Of a stretch of 37,757 bases of DNA, positions 1 to 7,661 are shown one piece after another. Made by a program: the position numbers and the translations under genes. The number at the start of each line of letters is the position of its first letter. Positions within the stretch are counted from its first letter, which is position 1. The DNA is from Pseudomonadales bacterium (GTDB taxonomy: Bacteria; Pseudomonadota; Gammaproteobacteria; Pseudomonadales; Azotimanducaceae): NCBI GenBank assembly GCA_028277965.1, contig JANQFF010000456.1, positions 1 to 37,757 of the forward strand. Direction: 5' to 3'. The notes below the pieces were generated by a model. The model was not told the origin of the DNA and did not search any database. It was given only the letters and a program-made list of their open reading frames with translations.

Positions 1-681
1 GAGAAGCACAAACACCCGCAGCGCTACGCCACCCTGATCGGCTGCGGCTGCCGTGACAGGTTGGGTTGTCCTGGGCAAGCCGATCGCGGCAAGCAGCGCG
101 CCCAGGAGCCCCAATATGGCAATAACGTATAGTGGGGTGAGGACGCCAAAACCAACCAGGGCAGCTGCTGAGGCGGGTCCGAGAACCATGCCGATACCAA
201 ACGCAGCGCCGATCACGGCAACCGCGGAAGAGCGGTCTTCGGTGCTCGAGACATCCGCCATCAACGCCACCGATGCGGGCTGTATACCTGCACCGAGCCC
301 GGCATAAAGCAGACGCAGAATCAGAAGCCCGATAAAAACGGCGCCAGCCGCCAATGCGCCCTGAAGACCCGCGTGCATGACCCCGGCGAACGCGATGGTG
401 ATGATCCCGTAGGTCACGAGACCAAAAACAATGGTCGGACGCCTGCCCCAGCGATCGGAGATGCGCCCCCAGGCGCCCGATGCGAGCATAAACACGACTG
501 CAGCGGCAGAAACAACGATGCCGAGTTGGGACTCCGAGAGACCGATGTCGCGAAACACGGGACCGGCCAGGGCAAAAAGGACCGTCTGGACCATGGAAAA
601 GGCAATCAGTCCGGGCACGAGAACCGCAATCAGCTTTCGATGGTGCGGTTGCGAGTTGTTTTTCAAGATGGCTTCAGACAT
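1..681 (-). CDS. MFS transporter, 5' part (runs off left edge)
   Basis: The start is on the minus strand at 681; 227 codons lie in the window and the gene continues past base 1. The translation begins MSEAILKNNSQPHH and shows successive hydrophobic helices typical of the N-terminal half of a 12-helix major facilitator. Family motif A is clear at residues 72-82 (GRISDRWGRRP), between helices 2 and 3. An in-frame TAA just upstream leaves this ATG as the natural start, although no strong Shine-Dalgarno precedes it. It resembles the TetA-like drug:H+ antiporter group of inner-membrane exporters, but the substrate cannot be read from the sequence. It diverges from the DUF4920 gene across a 59-bp gap. 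Family assignment is confident; function is open. Confidence 0.85.
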   Translation of the reverse strand, partial: MSEAILKNNSQPHHRKLIAVLVPGLIAFSMVQTVLFALAGPVFRDIGLSESQLGIVVSAAAVVFMLASGAWGRISDRWGRRPTIVFGLVTYGIITIAFAGVMHAGLQGALAAGAVFIGLLILRLLYAGLGAGIQPASVALMADVSSTEDRSSAVAVIGAAFGIGMVLGPASAAALVGFGVLTPLYVIAILGLLGALLAAIGLPRTTQPVTAAAADQGGVALRVFVLL

Positions 682-740
682 CAGCGTGGCCGTCAGGGCA
701 ATGGGTTAGAATGGAGCCTCTTGAATCCTGGAGAACCTGA

Positions 741-1220
741 GTGCTGACCAGAACACTGTTTGCCAGCTTATTAACGAGCATCGCGATGGTTGCTGCCGCC
801 GATGTGCTCAGGTTGTCCGAACCAACTGTTGTCGATGACCTCACCGAGACCTTTGGGCAGTCTTTTGTGGCGCCTGAAACGACGCTCAGCCTGGCTGGCA
901 TACTGGCGGATCCCTCGGAATACATCGGACGCGACCTCGTTGTTGAGACGAAAGTCAGCAAGGTCTGCCAGAAGAAGGGGTGTTTCTTCATCGCCGTTGA
1001 CGGTCCGCATGCAGTACGTGTTTCGTTTCTTGACTATGGTTTTTTTGTCCCTACAGACACGGGTGGTAAAACGGTGACGTTGGCCGGGCAACTCGAGCAA
1101 CGTGAGGTTTCGCCCGCCCAGGTTCAGCATTTCAGCGAAGACATGGATGCGGATGGAGACGCTCTGCGACCAGGAGTTGTTTACGAACTGGTGGCCAGTG
1201 GAGTGCGGATACCCCGTTAG
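741..1220 (+). CDS. DUF4920 family exported protein
   Basis: A 159-aa protein with a GTG start preceded by a GGAGA Shine-Dalgarno. Residues 1-20 form a signal peptide (MLTRTLFASLLTSIAMVAAA), so the protein is probably periplasmic or a membrane-anchored envelope protein. The rest is a single small beta domain with a CQKKGCFF motif near residue 75, followed by a VRVSFLDYGFFVP stretch; this cysteine pair and tyrosine/phenylalanine pattern are what I recognise as DUF4920. The fold suggests an OB-like binding domain, and the two cysteines may bind metal or form a disulfide; no reaction is known to me. The gene ends convergently with the VOC gene at 1306, with a REP palindrome filling the gap. Confidence 0.75.
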   Translation: MLTRTLFASLLTSIAMVAAADVLRLSEPTVVDDLTETFGQSFVAPETTLSLAGILADPSEYIGRDLVVETKVSKVCQKKGCFFIAVDGPHAVRVSFLDYGFFVPTDTGGKTVTLAGQLEQREVSPAQVQHFSEDMDADGDALRPGVVYELVASGVRIPR

Positions 1221-1226
1221 CTTCAA

Positions 1227-1292
1227 ATCGCGGCTGAAGCCGCTCCTACAGAGACAGGAAGCTCTTTCTGTAGGAGCGGCTTTAGCCGCGAT
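1227..1292. repeat. REP palindrome pair between convergent genes
   Basis: Two inverted 26-nt arms (1227-1252 and 1267-1292) with core GCGGCTGAAGCCGCTCCTAC are separated by a 14-nt loop. There is one non-Watson-Crick position (G:T) in the stem. It lies between the stop codons of the DUF4920 and VOC genes and could act as a bidirectional terminator or mRNA stabiliser. It belongs to the REP family that recurs at 21415, 27424, 29492, 32841, 35827 and 37731. Confidence 0.9.
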
Positions 1293-1305
1293 GATTCCCA
1301 ACTCC

Positions 1306-2052
1306 CTAGCGTTCAAAAATGAGCTCCAGCCCGTGTAACTGAGCGCTCGGATCCGGCACCTGATCGATTCTGATCGCCGCATACCGGTGAGCCGCCCCGG
1401 GTTTAATCGTGAACGTGAAGTCACCTGAGCGGACGAGATGAACTCCGTTTTCCTGTGCAACGTCCACCTCACCCAACAGTTGTGTGAGTTCCCTTGCATA
1501 TTGGGCGGGATCTTCTGTTTCGATGTGCATCCCTTTCAGATGCCGAGCGCCGTTGGCGTGTGACCACTCGTCCGGACCCACCTGGGGTGGGGGATCGTAA
1601 GGTCCCATCATGAATGGCAGGTCCGCTGAATCGGCTCTGCAGATTTGCCAGTGGGTGGTCACACCATCGTGTTGGGTGCGGGCAAAGTCGCGGATTTTGG
1701 TGAGCCGCGCCCCGCGTGCGATTGCTGCTTCAGCGCCCTCCAGCAGCGGCTGGGCTGTTTCGATGGCAAAATCGCACAGTCCTCTTGTGTTGGACCAGCG
1801 CATGAGACGGATCATGAGCTGATTCCCGAACGCGACACCCACACGTCCGACAAATCTCTGAATAGCGTCTACTACGCCGCTCGAACCGGGATTGAAGAGT
1901 TCGAGAAAGCCCCCTGATTCAAAATAGATGAGCGCGTTGTGGGCCGATTGGGGATCACCGCCCCAGACGATAGTGAAGCCTGCCTCTTCGTAGTCGGCAA
2001 CCGCCTGGTGAAGGTCTTCAACCCGTATGAGGTAGTGGCTGGGTACAAACAT
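1306..2052 (-). CDS. VOC family protein (glyoxalase-like domain)
   Basis: A 248-aa protein. The chosen ATG at 2052 starts MFVPSHYLIRVEDLHQAV and is preceded by GGAAGA at a suitable distance; the open frame extends further upstream to 2166, but that extension overlaps a small gene and does not look like the family. The N-terminal pattern (H-Y-L-I-R-V-x-D-L, then a glycine-rich turn, N-A-L-I-Y-F, and G-F-L-E-L-F) matches the Glyoxalase_3-type vicinal oxygen chelate domain. The substrate is unknown; such domains serve lyases, isomerases and dioxygenases. It lies 53 bp downstream of the 37-aa membrane peptide gene and could be the third gene of the Fur-controlled leftward unit. Confidence 0.75.
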   Translation of the reverse strand: MFVPSHYLIRVEDLHQAVADYEEAGFTIVWGGDPQSAHNALIYFESGGFLELFNPGSSGVVDAIQRFVGRVGVAFGNQLMIRLMRWSNTRGLCDFAIETAQPLLEGAEAAIARGARLTKIRDFARTQHDGVTTHWQICRADSADLPFMMGPYDPPPQVGPDEWSHANGARHLKGMHIETEDPAQYARELTQLLGEVDVAQENGVHLVRSGDFTFTIKPGAAHRYAAIRIDQVPDPSAQLHGLELIFER

Positions 2053-2105
2053 CAGTTGTCTTCCGCAGTTTGGTTTGCTGCTGGAGGAGTCATGCGAAAT
2101 CCGCG

Positions 2106-2219
2106 CTACGGAAGAAGCACCCAGCTTAATGCGTAGGCGGTCATAAAGAGACCCAGGCAGATGCACCAGGCGGCAATCTTCAGGATCCGGTCAACGAGAT
2201 TTGGTCGTCTGGCGTTCAT
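2106..2219 (-). CDS. 37-aa single-helix membrane peptide
   Basis: A small ORF encoding a 37-aa peptide. The ATG at 2219 overlaps the TGA of the upstream gene as ATGA, and an ideal GGAGG (2226-2230) sits 6 nt upstream. The peptide has a basic, polar start (MNARRPNLVDRILK) and then one hydrophobic segment of about 20 residues that would span the inner membrane. The coupling and the strong ribosome site argue that it is translated with the 162-aa protein from the Fur-box promoter. I do not recognise the family. It could be a small regulator or subunit of a membrane complex linked to iron supply; this is inference from context only. Confidence 0.6.
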   Translation of the reverse strand: MNARRPNLVDRILKIAAWCICLGLFMTAYALSWVLLP

Positions 2220-2704
2220 GAGGTACCTCCTATGAGATTGAGAGCACGTATCGAGCTGAATTCGAGTCTCGCGTGCCTGAGGGTGGTGACGTATTCGCGG
2301 GCAACCCGCTGGAAAGTGGCATTCAGGGGGCGAGGCATGATCCGCATCAGGACCCTGTCCGCTTTGATCTCCTGCTGATGATGTAATGCCTGTAAAACCC
2401 GGACGACGGTGTGCTCATCTTCGCTCAGCACAGCGTCTGTTGGTGAACGTATGTCCACAGGGCGCGGACAGAGTCCGGCAAGAATGCACATGCACTCATC
2501 CACGAGGTGCATGGCCGGGATCGAATTGATGCCAGCGTAGCGGGGATACAGGATGCGATGAATGCACTGGCGTGTTCGTGCAGCCAGTGCCCAGTGCCGT
2601 GCGCTCCAGATGAATAGTTCATTTCCGTTGGACAGCGCTTCCAACCGGATCGTGGGTGCCTCACACTGTTCTCTGGTTGTGGGTATCAGACGTGGTTTTT
2701 GCAA
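2216..2704 (-). CDS. Unrecognised 162-aa protein downstream of a Fur box
   Basis: I assign the start to the TTG at 2704 because AAGGAA lies exactly 6 nt upstream. The other in-frame option, ATG at 2752, falls inside the Fur palindrome and would place the operator within the coding region. The protein is probably cytoplasmic, with no signal peptide or membrane helix, and looks mainly helical. It contains a cysteine-bearing segment (D-E-C-M-C-I-L-A-G-L-C-P) in the middle and an N-terminal LFIWSARHW stretch. I cannot name a family. The 3' end overlaps the 37-aa membrane peptide gene by 4 nt, so the two are likely co-translated under iron control. An iron-starvation role is inference from the operator. 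Confidence 0.65.
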   Translation of the reverse strand: MQKPRLIPTTREQCEAPTIRLEALSNGNELFIWSARHWALAARTRQCIHRILYPRYAGINSIPAMHLVDECMCILAGLCPRPVDIRSPTDAVLSEDEHTVVRVLQALHHQQEIKADRVLMRIMPRPLNATFQRVAREYVTTLRHARLEFSSIRALNLIGGTS

Positions 2705-2732
2705 TGACGGTTCCTTCTGTGAAGTACTTACG

Positions 2733-2761
2733 TTATTGCAAATGATTCTCATTTGCAATAA
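2733..2761. promoter_or_regulatory. Fur box between divergent genes
   Basis: A perfect inverted repeat with 13-nt arms and a 3-nt centre. Its core reads GCAAATGATTCTCATTTGC, the strong gammaproteobacterial form of the Fur operator. It lies 28 nt from the leftward TTG (2704) and 30 nt from the rightward ATG (2792), where it would block both promoters when Fur carries iron. TTGCAA hexamers in each arm could serve as -35 elements; good -10 matches are not obvious. Confidence 0.9.
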
Positions 2762-2791
2762 AACCTTGAATGAATCTGAAATGAGGAAAAC

Positions 2792-3346
2792 ATGATGAGC
2801 AGAATCGCTGAGATGCGGGATGAGATGGGTGGGGCGCACCCGTTAGCCGCCAAAAAGGTGGTCAGTCACCTCGAACCCTACGTCAGGGCTTTTATCGAAA
2901 ATGCGCCGTTTGCAGTGATGGCGACCAGTGATGCGGATGGCAATTGTGACGCTTCACCCCGTGGCGGACAGCCGGGATTTGTTCGTGTGATTGATGAGCG
3001 TACGTTGCTGATCCCCGACTTCGGCGGCAACCGCCTGTTTCAGAGTTTCGAGAATTTCGAGTCCAATCCCCGGGCAGGGTTTGTATTCATGATTCCCGGG
3101 ATGGAAGTGACCGCGCGTGTGAACGGACGCGTCGAGGTGCTCGAAAAAGAAGACATGGTCGATCGCGGCATTGAGGTTTCGACGTTCTTCGAAGACGAAA
3201 ACACCATTCTCGTTCAGGGGATTCTGCTGCATGTTGATGAAGCGTATTTTCACTGCCCCCGGTCGATGAAATTCGCCAATCTGTGGGACCAGGAAACGAT
3301 AGCGGCCAACAGCGATCGATCGATTGCCTCGCTCAAGGCGGATTGA
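2792..3346 (+). CDS. Pyridoxamine 5'-phosphate oxidase-fold flavoprotein (PPOX class)
   Basis: A 184-aa protein. The ATG at 2792 has GAGG 5 nt upstream; the immediately following second ATG is an alternative. After a helical N-terminus, a split-barrel domain begins near residue 36 (FIENAPFAVMATSDADGNCDASPRG, given here as two blocks 36-45 and 46-60). It continues through LLIPDFGGNRLFQSFENF and NPRAGFVFMIPG, the pattern of FMN-binding PPOX-like proteins of the MSMEG_1061 type. Such proteins use FMN or F420 for redox or heme-related chemistry. The Fur box 30 nt upstream suggests expression in iron shortage, so a heme- or siderophore-related oxidoreduction is possible but unproven. Confidence 0.8.
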   Translation: MMSRIAEMRDEMGGAHPLAAKKVVSHLEPYVRAFIENAPFAVMATSDADGNCDASPRGGQPGFVRVIDERTLLIPDFGGNRLFQSFENFESNPRAGFVFMIPGMEVTARVNGRVEVLEKEDMVDRGIEVSTFFEDENTILVQGILLHVDEAYFHCPRSMKFANLWDQETIAANSDRSIASLKAD

Positions 3347-3461
3347 GATAGGCTCACGCAACGTGGCCCAAATTGCCAGCCTGGACGTCAGATGACGCCA
3401 TGTCTCTCGGTGTGTGTCAGGGGTACATTCCGGCTTACCAGACAGGGTGGTGTTGACATCC

Positions 3462-5033
3462 ATGGCAGCTTTAGTTGAAACAGCCGCAGGTAAACTGGAA
3501 GGCAACGAGGAAGACGGATACCTCAGTTTTAAAGGTGTTCCCTACGCTGCGCCTCCTGTAGGTCCCCTCCGCTGGCATCCGCCTCAACCGATGGAGCCAT
3601 GGGACGGGATTCGCAATGCAAAAGATTTCGGTTGTATCCCGCCCCAGCTTTTCTTCGAAGCGGACCCCGACAACGAGGTCTGGGCGGCGTTAGGCACAAT
3701 CGGTGGATCGGGTGAACCTCAGAGCGAAGACTGCCTGTTCCTGAATGTGTACACCCCTGCTCTGGACGCTGGCAGGCGCCCTGTAATGGTCTGGATACCG
3801 GGTGGCGGATTTCATTCAGGCTCCGGTTCAGCCGCGTTTTACGACGGTCGGACGTTTGCCCAGCGTGGTGACGTTGTTGTGGTGACGATTAACTACCGAC
3901 TCGGTGCCCTGGGATTTCTCAATCTGAACGAAATCACGGGTGGTCGAATTCCTGCCACGGGTAACGAGGGGCTGCTCGACCAGGTCGCGGCGCTTGAGTG
4001 GGTGCGGGACAATATTGGTCAATTTGGCGGTGATCCGGACAACGTCACCATCTTCGGTGAAAGTGCGGGTGGCATGAGTTGCGGGACACTTCTGTCGCTA
4101 CCTGGGGCTAAAGGTCTGTTCCACAAGGTGATTGCGCAGAGCGGTGCGTCCCATCAGGTCCAGCCGCTCCACAAAGCGGTAAGAGTGGCAGAACGGTTCC
4201 TCGAGGTGCACGGATTGTCTGCTGACGATACGGAGGGTCTCTACGCGCTTTCCGAGGCAGATATGATTCAGACCGTCTTTGCTATGCAACCGAAACCCGG
4301 CGAGGGTGCCGACCCGGAGATGGGTGGGGCACCGATGCGGCCAGTTATAGACGGCGAAGTGATGCCACGGCACCCACTTGACGCTGTAGCGGATGGATAT
4401 GCCGATGGTATACCGGTCATCGCTGGCGCCACACTCGAAGAGAACAGGCTCATGAGCGCTTTGCGCCCGGATCTCATGACCCTGGACGATACCGGCCTGC
4501 TAGCGGAATTGAAAAACTCCGCAAGCTGGCAACCGGATGCAGTCGTGGAAGTGTACCGCGCTGCACGGGCGGACCGGGGAGAAGGGACAACGGCTCTCGA
4601 TCTTCTTAACGCCATCGAGACGGATCGCGTCTTCCGCATACCCTCGGTGCTGCTGACCGAAACGCTCAGAGATCGTGGACAACCTGCCTTCAGTTACCTC
4701 TTTACCTGGCGCTCCCCTCTGCTCGAGGGGTTATTCGGTGCCTGTCACGGCCTCGATATCGGTTTTACCTGGGGTACGCATGAGATGAGTCCGGCGTTTT
4801 GTGGGAGTGGACCGGAGGCGGACCGTCTCGCGGAAGGCATGCAGGACGCCTGGGTGGCGTTCGCCCGTACCGGGGACCCGAGTTGTTCAACCGTTGGTGA
4901 ATGGCCGGCTTATGGTAATGAGCGCGAGACGATGTGCCTGGGGGTCGCGTTTGAAATCGAAAAAGCGCCACTGGATCGGGAGCGCGCCGCATGGACGGGC
5001 GGGGTGCCAGACTGGGTGATCGGCTGGATTTAA
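3462..5033 (+). CDS. Type-B carboxylesterase
   Basis: A 523-aa alpha/beta-hydrolase of the COesterase family, which hydrolyses carboxylic esters. Visible features are the FKGVPYAAPPVGPLRW block near the N-terminus, the EDCLFLNVY motif, the oxyanion-hole WIPGGGF segment, the nucleophile elbow GESAGG with Ser201, the acid E326 or E327 in ATLEEN, and His429 in ACHGLDIGF. Length fits the family. The ATG at 3462 was chosen because conserved sequence begins soon after it; a GTG at 3414 is in frame but adds 16 atypical residues. There is no signal peptide, so a cytoplasmic location is likely. Its stop codon interlocks with that of the convergent enoyl-CoA hydratase gene. Confidence 0.9.
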   Translation: MAALVETAAGKLEGNEEDGYLSFKGVPYAAPPVGPLRWHPPQPMEPWDGIRNAKDFGCIPPQLFFEADPDNEVWAALGTIGGSGEPQSEDCLFLNVYTPALDAGRRPVMVWIPGGGFHSGSGSAAFYDGRTFAQRGDVVVVTINYRLGALGFLNLNEITGGRIPATGNEGLLDQVAALEWVRDNIGQFGGDPDNVTIFGESAGGMSCGTLLSLPGAKGLFHKVIAQSGASHQVQPLHKAVRVAERFLEVHGLSADDTEGLYALSEADMIQTVFAMQPKPGEGADPEMGGAPMRPVIDGEVMPRHPLDAVADGYADGIPVIAGATLEENRLMSALRPDLMTLDDTGLLAELKNSASWQPDAVVEVYRAARADRGEGTTALDLLNAIETDRVFRIPSVLLTETLRDRGQPAFSYLFTWRSPLLEGLFGACHGLDIGFTWGTHEMSPAFCGSGPEADRLAEGMQDAWVAFARTGDPSCSTVGEWPAYGNERETMCLGVAFEIEKAPLDRERAAWTGGVPDWVIGWI

Positions 5034-5875
5034 CGCGGAAGCTGTCCCGCGTAATACTCCCTGACCAGATTTGCTTCCCCGCTCTCCGCCCGCCGGCGCA
5101 CGAGGGCAAACTCGCGATCCGCCTGGCGCAGAAGGTCCGCTTTCTCTTCGTCTGAGTACACGAGACCCCGGAAGCTCCTGAGTGTTTGTGCTCGTAATTC
5201 CGGCGGACCGGCGAGCGCAAGACCTTCCTGAATATCAGCCTGCACGCGCTGAAGCAGATCGTCTGAATCGAACGTCTCAAGCACAAATCCTGCGTCTTTC
5301 GCCTCTTCGGCTGATACCTTGCGAGCGAAGTAGATCATTGCGTTTGCCAGGCTCGATCCCAGACGCCGTGGTGCAAGTCTTGTTGCAGCAAACTCGGGAG
5401 CAGCACCGGCCCGGGCAAATGGTGCCCAGAAGTAGGCATTGTTGCTTGCGTAGACGAGGTCGCAGTGAAGGAGGGACGTAAACCCCTCACCAATGGCCGG
5501 ACCGTTCACCGCGCCGATGAGTGGTTTGTCGAACTCGATGAAAGCACCGACAAAACGTCGAGCGAGACCGATGACAGCACCCATGATGTCGTCTGAGCTG
5601 AATTCCGATTTGATGGCGCGTACACGGTCTGAATCGTCCGGAAGGGGTGTGTAGGCGTGTTGATACTCGTTTTTGAAATCCATACCCGCGCTGAACGTGG
5701 TGCCGCTCGATGTGAGGAGCAGGGCTGAGACGCTGTCGTCGTCGCCGGCTGTTTGAAAAGCTGCAATGATTTCAGCATACATCTGGCTGTTGCGTGCGTT
5801 CAGAGCTTCAGGCCGGTTCTGCGTCACCACACAGAGACCGTTGTCCGTTACCACATCAATTGTCTGATAGCTCAT
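5030..5875 (-). CDS. Enoyl-CoA hydratase/isomerase family protein
   Basis: A 281-aa crotonase-fold protein of normal length. The oxyanion-hole segments SAGMD (62-66) and GPAIGEG (125-131) are present, and a glutamate at 161 (APEFAATRL) sits where hydratases and isomerases carry a catalytic Glu. It would add water to, or isomerise, an enoyl-CoA in the cytoplasm. The ATG at 5875 follows the TGA of the MaoC gene by one base, so the 35-residue upstream extension is dismissed as read-back into that gene. It is the last gene of a four-gene coupled operon, and its TAA shares the four bases TTAA with the stop of the convergent carboxylesterase. Confidence 0.88.
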   Translation of the reverse strand: MSYQTIDVVTDNGLCVVTQNRPEALNARNSQMYAEIIAAFQTAGDDDSVSALLLTSSGTTFSAGMDFKNEYQHAYTPLPDDSDRVRAIKSEFSSDDIMGAVIGLARRFVGAFIEFDKPLIGAVNGPAIGEGFTSLLHCDLVYASNNAYFWAPFARAGAAPEFAATRLAPRRLGSSLANAMIYFARKVSAEEAKDAGFVLETFDSDDLLQRVQADIQEGLALAGPPELRAQTLRSFRGLVYSDEEKADLLRQADREFALVRRRAESGEANLVREYYAGQLPR

Positions 5876-5876
5876 A

Positions 5877-6740
5877 TCACTCGCCAGACCAGCACACATA
5901 CGCCTGCGACAGCGCTGCGTGACCTTGTTCGGTGTCAACTTCAAAAGATACACCCTCAGGGTGAGACTGCCGAACTGCAAGCGTCAGGGTCGATGGCATC
6001 GGGACCATACCGGAGAAGCGGCAACCGATCCGCAGCACGCGCGACGGGTTGACGTTGTATTCGTTTACCACTTTGGACACGGCGAGCGCGAGGGTACAGG
6101 TGCCGTGCAGGATCAACCCCGGCAATCCCACTGCGTTGGCGACCGCGACATCCGTATGGATGGGCGCGTGGATACGTGCACATTCAGTATAGACGTGGGC
6201 CTGGTTGGCGGAGACTGGGATCTCGTGTCGGTCATCTATAGCGTCGGCGTTCTTGAAGTCTGGTGGAGCAGGCAGCGTTTCCGACCAGGTCTCCTCGCCG
6301 CTGAGAGCAACACCCCGAAACAGGTTCTGCATCCAGGTGGTGCAGACGGGGTCGCCCGCATCATCCACCGTTGTGAGTTTGCTTATCAGAAATGCCCCGG
6401 GCTTTCGTGCGTAAACACCAACGATACTCATCTGTGTCGTCAGCTTGTCGGCAGGACGTATGGGCCGGTGAATATGCAGATCGTGAGCTGAGTGTACGCC
6501 GTACCCCCTTTCTTCGATTGTGAGTTCACCGGGAAAATCGGGTTCAAAGCGCTGGTGGAGAATCGGTTCCCACTCGACCGCTACGGGAAACATGGGATGG
6601 GCGACAATACCGGCCTCTGTATCCAGATAATCGTCGCGTAAATCGTCGAGACCAGCGGCATAGGCCATCATCCAGCGAGCATCGACGGTCTGCTCGTAAG
6701 GCTGATACTCCCTTCCCACGTGACTGGCGGGGACTGGCAT
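5877..6740 (-). CDS. MaoC-like double hot-dog dehydratase
   Basis: A 287-aa protein. The C-terminal half has the hydratase-2-like block YTECARIHAPIHTD (184-197) followed by GLPGLILHGT (205-214), typical of MaoC/R-specific enoyl-CoA hydratases. The N-terminal half looks like a degenerate hot-dog domain with HRPIRPADKL at 91-100. In the active-site block the usual G-D-x-N-P-x-H reads R-I-H-A-P-I-H, so His195 is kept but the canonical Asp and Asn are not. The start overlaps the upstream esterase stop as TGATG. With the crotonase gene just downstream it suggests acyl-CoA side-chain degradation. The substrate is unknown. Confidence 0.82.
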   Translation of the reverse strand: MPVPASHVGREYQPYEQTVDARWMMAYAAGLDDLRDDYLDTEAGIVAHPMFPVAVEWEPILHQRFEPDFPGELTIEERGYGVHSAHDLHIHRPIRPADKLTTQMSIVGVYARKPGAFLISKLTTVDDAGDPVCTTWMQNLFRGVALSGEETWSETLPAPPDFKNADAIDDRHEIPVSANQAHVYTECARIHAPIHTDVAVANAVGLPGLILHGTCTLALAVSKVVNEYNVNPSRVLRIGCRFSGMVPMPSTLTLAVRQSHPEGVSFEVDTEQGHAALSQAYVCWSGE

Positions 6741-7660
6741 CAGTGGCTCTCCGCTTGAGTGTGTTCAATGATCCAGCGTCCCATGGCATCGATTGCCTGC
6801 TGGGCCTCCGGATAGGCAACAGCGTACCAGTGCCAGACATGAATCATGTCTTCCCACTCCTCAAGCGTCACATCGCAGCCCGCCGCGTGAGCGCGCTTCG
6901 CAATTTCCACACCTTCGTCCAGCAACACTTCGCTCGTGCCAACCTGGATGAGTAAAGGCGGCAGCCCGGACAGATCGGCATACAGCGGAGAGAGCAGTGG
7001 GTGGCAGCGATCCTCGTCAACCGCATATGCCGCTGCACCAATACGCAAGGGTTCGACAGGCGCCATGTCGATGCCCTCATTACGAGACAATGAGTCTCCG
7101 AATTGCACCTCCATATCCACCCACGGGGAGATGGGTACACCTCCCGCGGGCATCGGCAGGCTGAGCTCCCGGCATTTGAGCAGCGTCGAAAATGTCAGGC
7201 CACCGCCAGCGGATTCCCCGACGATGACGATGTTGTCTGGCTGATAGCCCGAGTCCAGCAACCACCTGTAGCAGGTGGTTGCGTCGTCCAGCGCAGCCGG
7301 GAAGGGGTGCTCGGGGGCCAGGCGATAGTCAATGCTCAGGACCCGGCTTTCAGCAGCGATTGCCAGGCGGGCGCAGCACTCGCGAACGACGCCCGGCGAA
7401 CCTGAGATGAAACACCCGCCGTGGATATAGAGGACCACACGGGCTGAGATTGAGATTGGCGCGTCGACCCACTCAGCGGATACGCCATCACAATCGACTG
7501 GTTCGACGGTCACACCATCCGGAAGTGGCAGAACACCGATGAAGTCATCCATCACCTGGCGTATCCCTTCCACGCTCCGGGACTGGGCCGCAAGCCAATC
7601 GGCCCGCTCATGTACGCCTACCATGAACGCCTGAAACTCGGGGCTGCGATCTTCCAGCAT
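6740..7660 (-). CDS. Alpha/beta hydrolase, HSL-type esterase/lipase
   Basis: A 306-aa protein of the hormone-sensitive-lipase family. The oxyanion motif HGGC is at 80-83 (usually HGGG), the DYRLAPEHPFPA block at 111-122, the nucleophile elbow GESAGGG with Ser150, a likely acid Asp248 in SEVLLDEG and His274 in DMIHVWH. It should cleave short or medium acyl esters in the cytoplasm. The ATG at 7660 follows the upstream TGA by one base, so the 70-residue extension upstream is rejected. Its stop overlaps the MaoC start (TGATG), which indicates a translationally coupled operon in which ester cleavage feeds CoA-linked degradation. Confidence 0.9.
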   Translation of the reverse strand: MLEDRSPEFQAFMVGVHERADWLAAQSRSVEGIRQVMDDFIGVLPLPDGVTVEPVDCDGVSAEWVDAPISISARVVLYIHGGCFISGSPGVVRECCARLAIAAESRVLSIDYRLAPEHPFPAALDDATTCYRWLLDSGYQPDNIVIVGESAGGGLTFSTLLKCRELSLPMPAGGVPISPWVDMEVQFGDSLSRNEGIDMAPVEPLRIGAAAYAVDEDRCHPLLSPLYADLSGLPPLLIQVGTSEVLLDEGVEIAKRAHAAGCDVTLEEWEDMIHVWHWYAVAYPEAQQAIDAMGRWIIEHTQAESH

Positions 7661-7661
7661 C

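Noticed and set aside
2053-2166. N-terminal extension of the VOC protein to 2166
   Set aside because: The extension overlaps the 37-aa gene, and conserved VOC sequence starts directly at the ATG at 2052.
5876-5980. N-terminal extension of the enoyl-CoA hydratase
   Set aside because: It lies within the MaoC coding region, and the ATG one base after that gene's stop is better placed.
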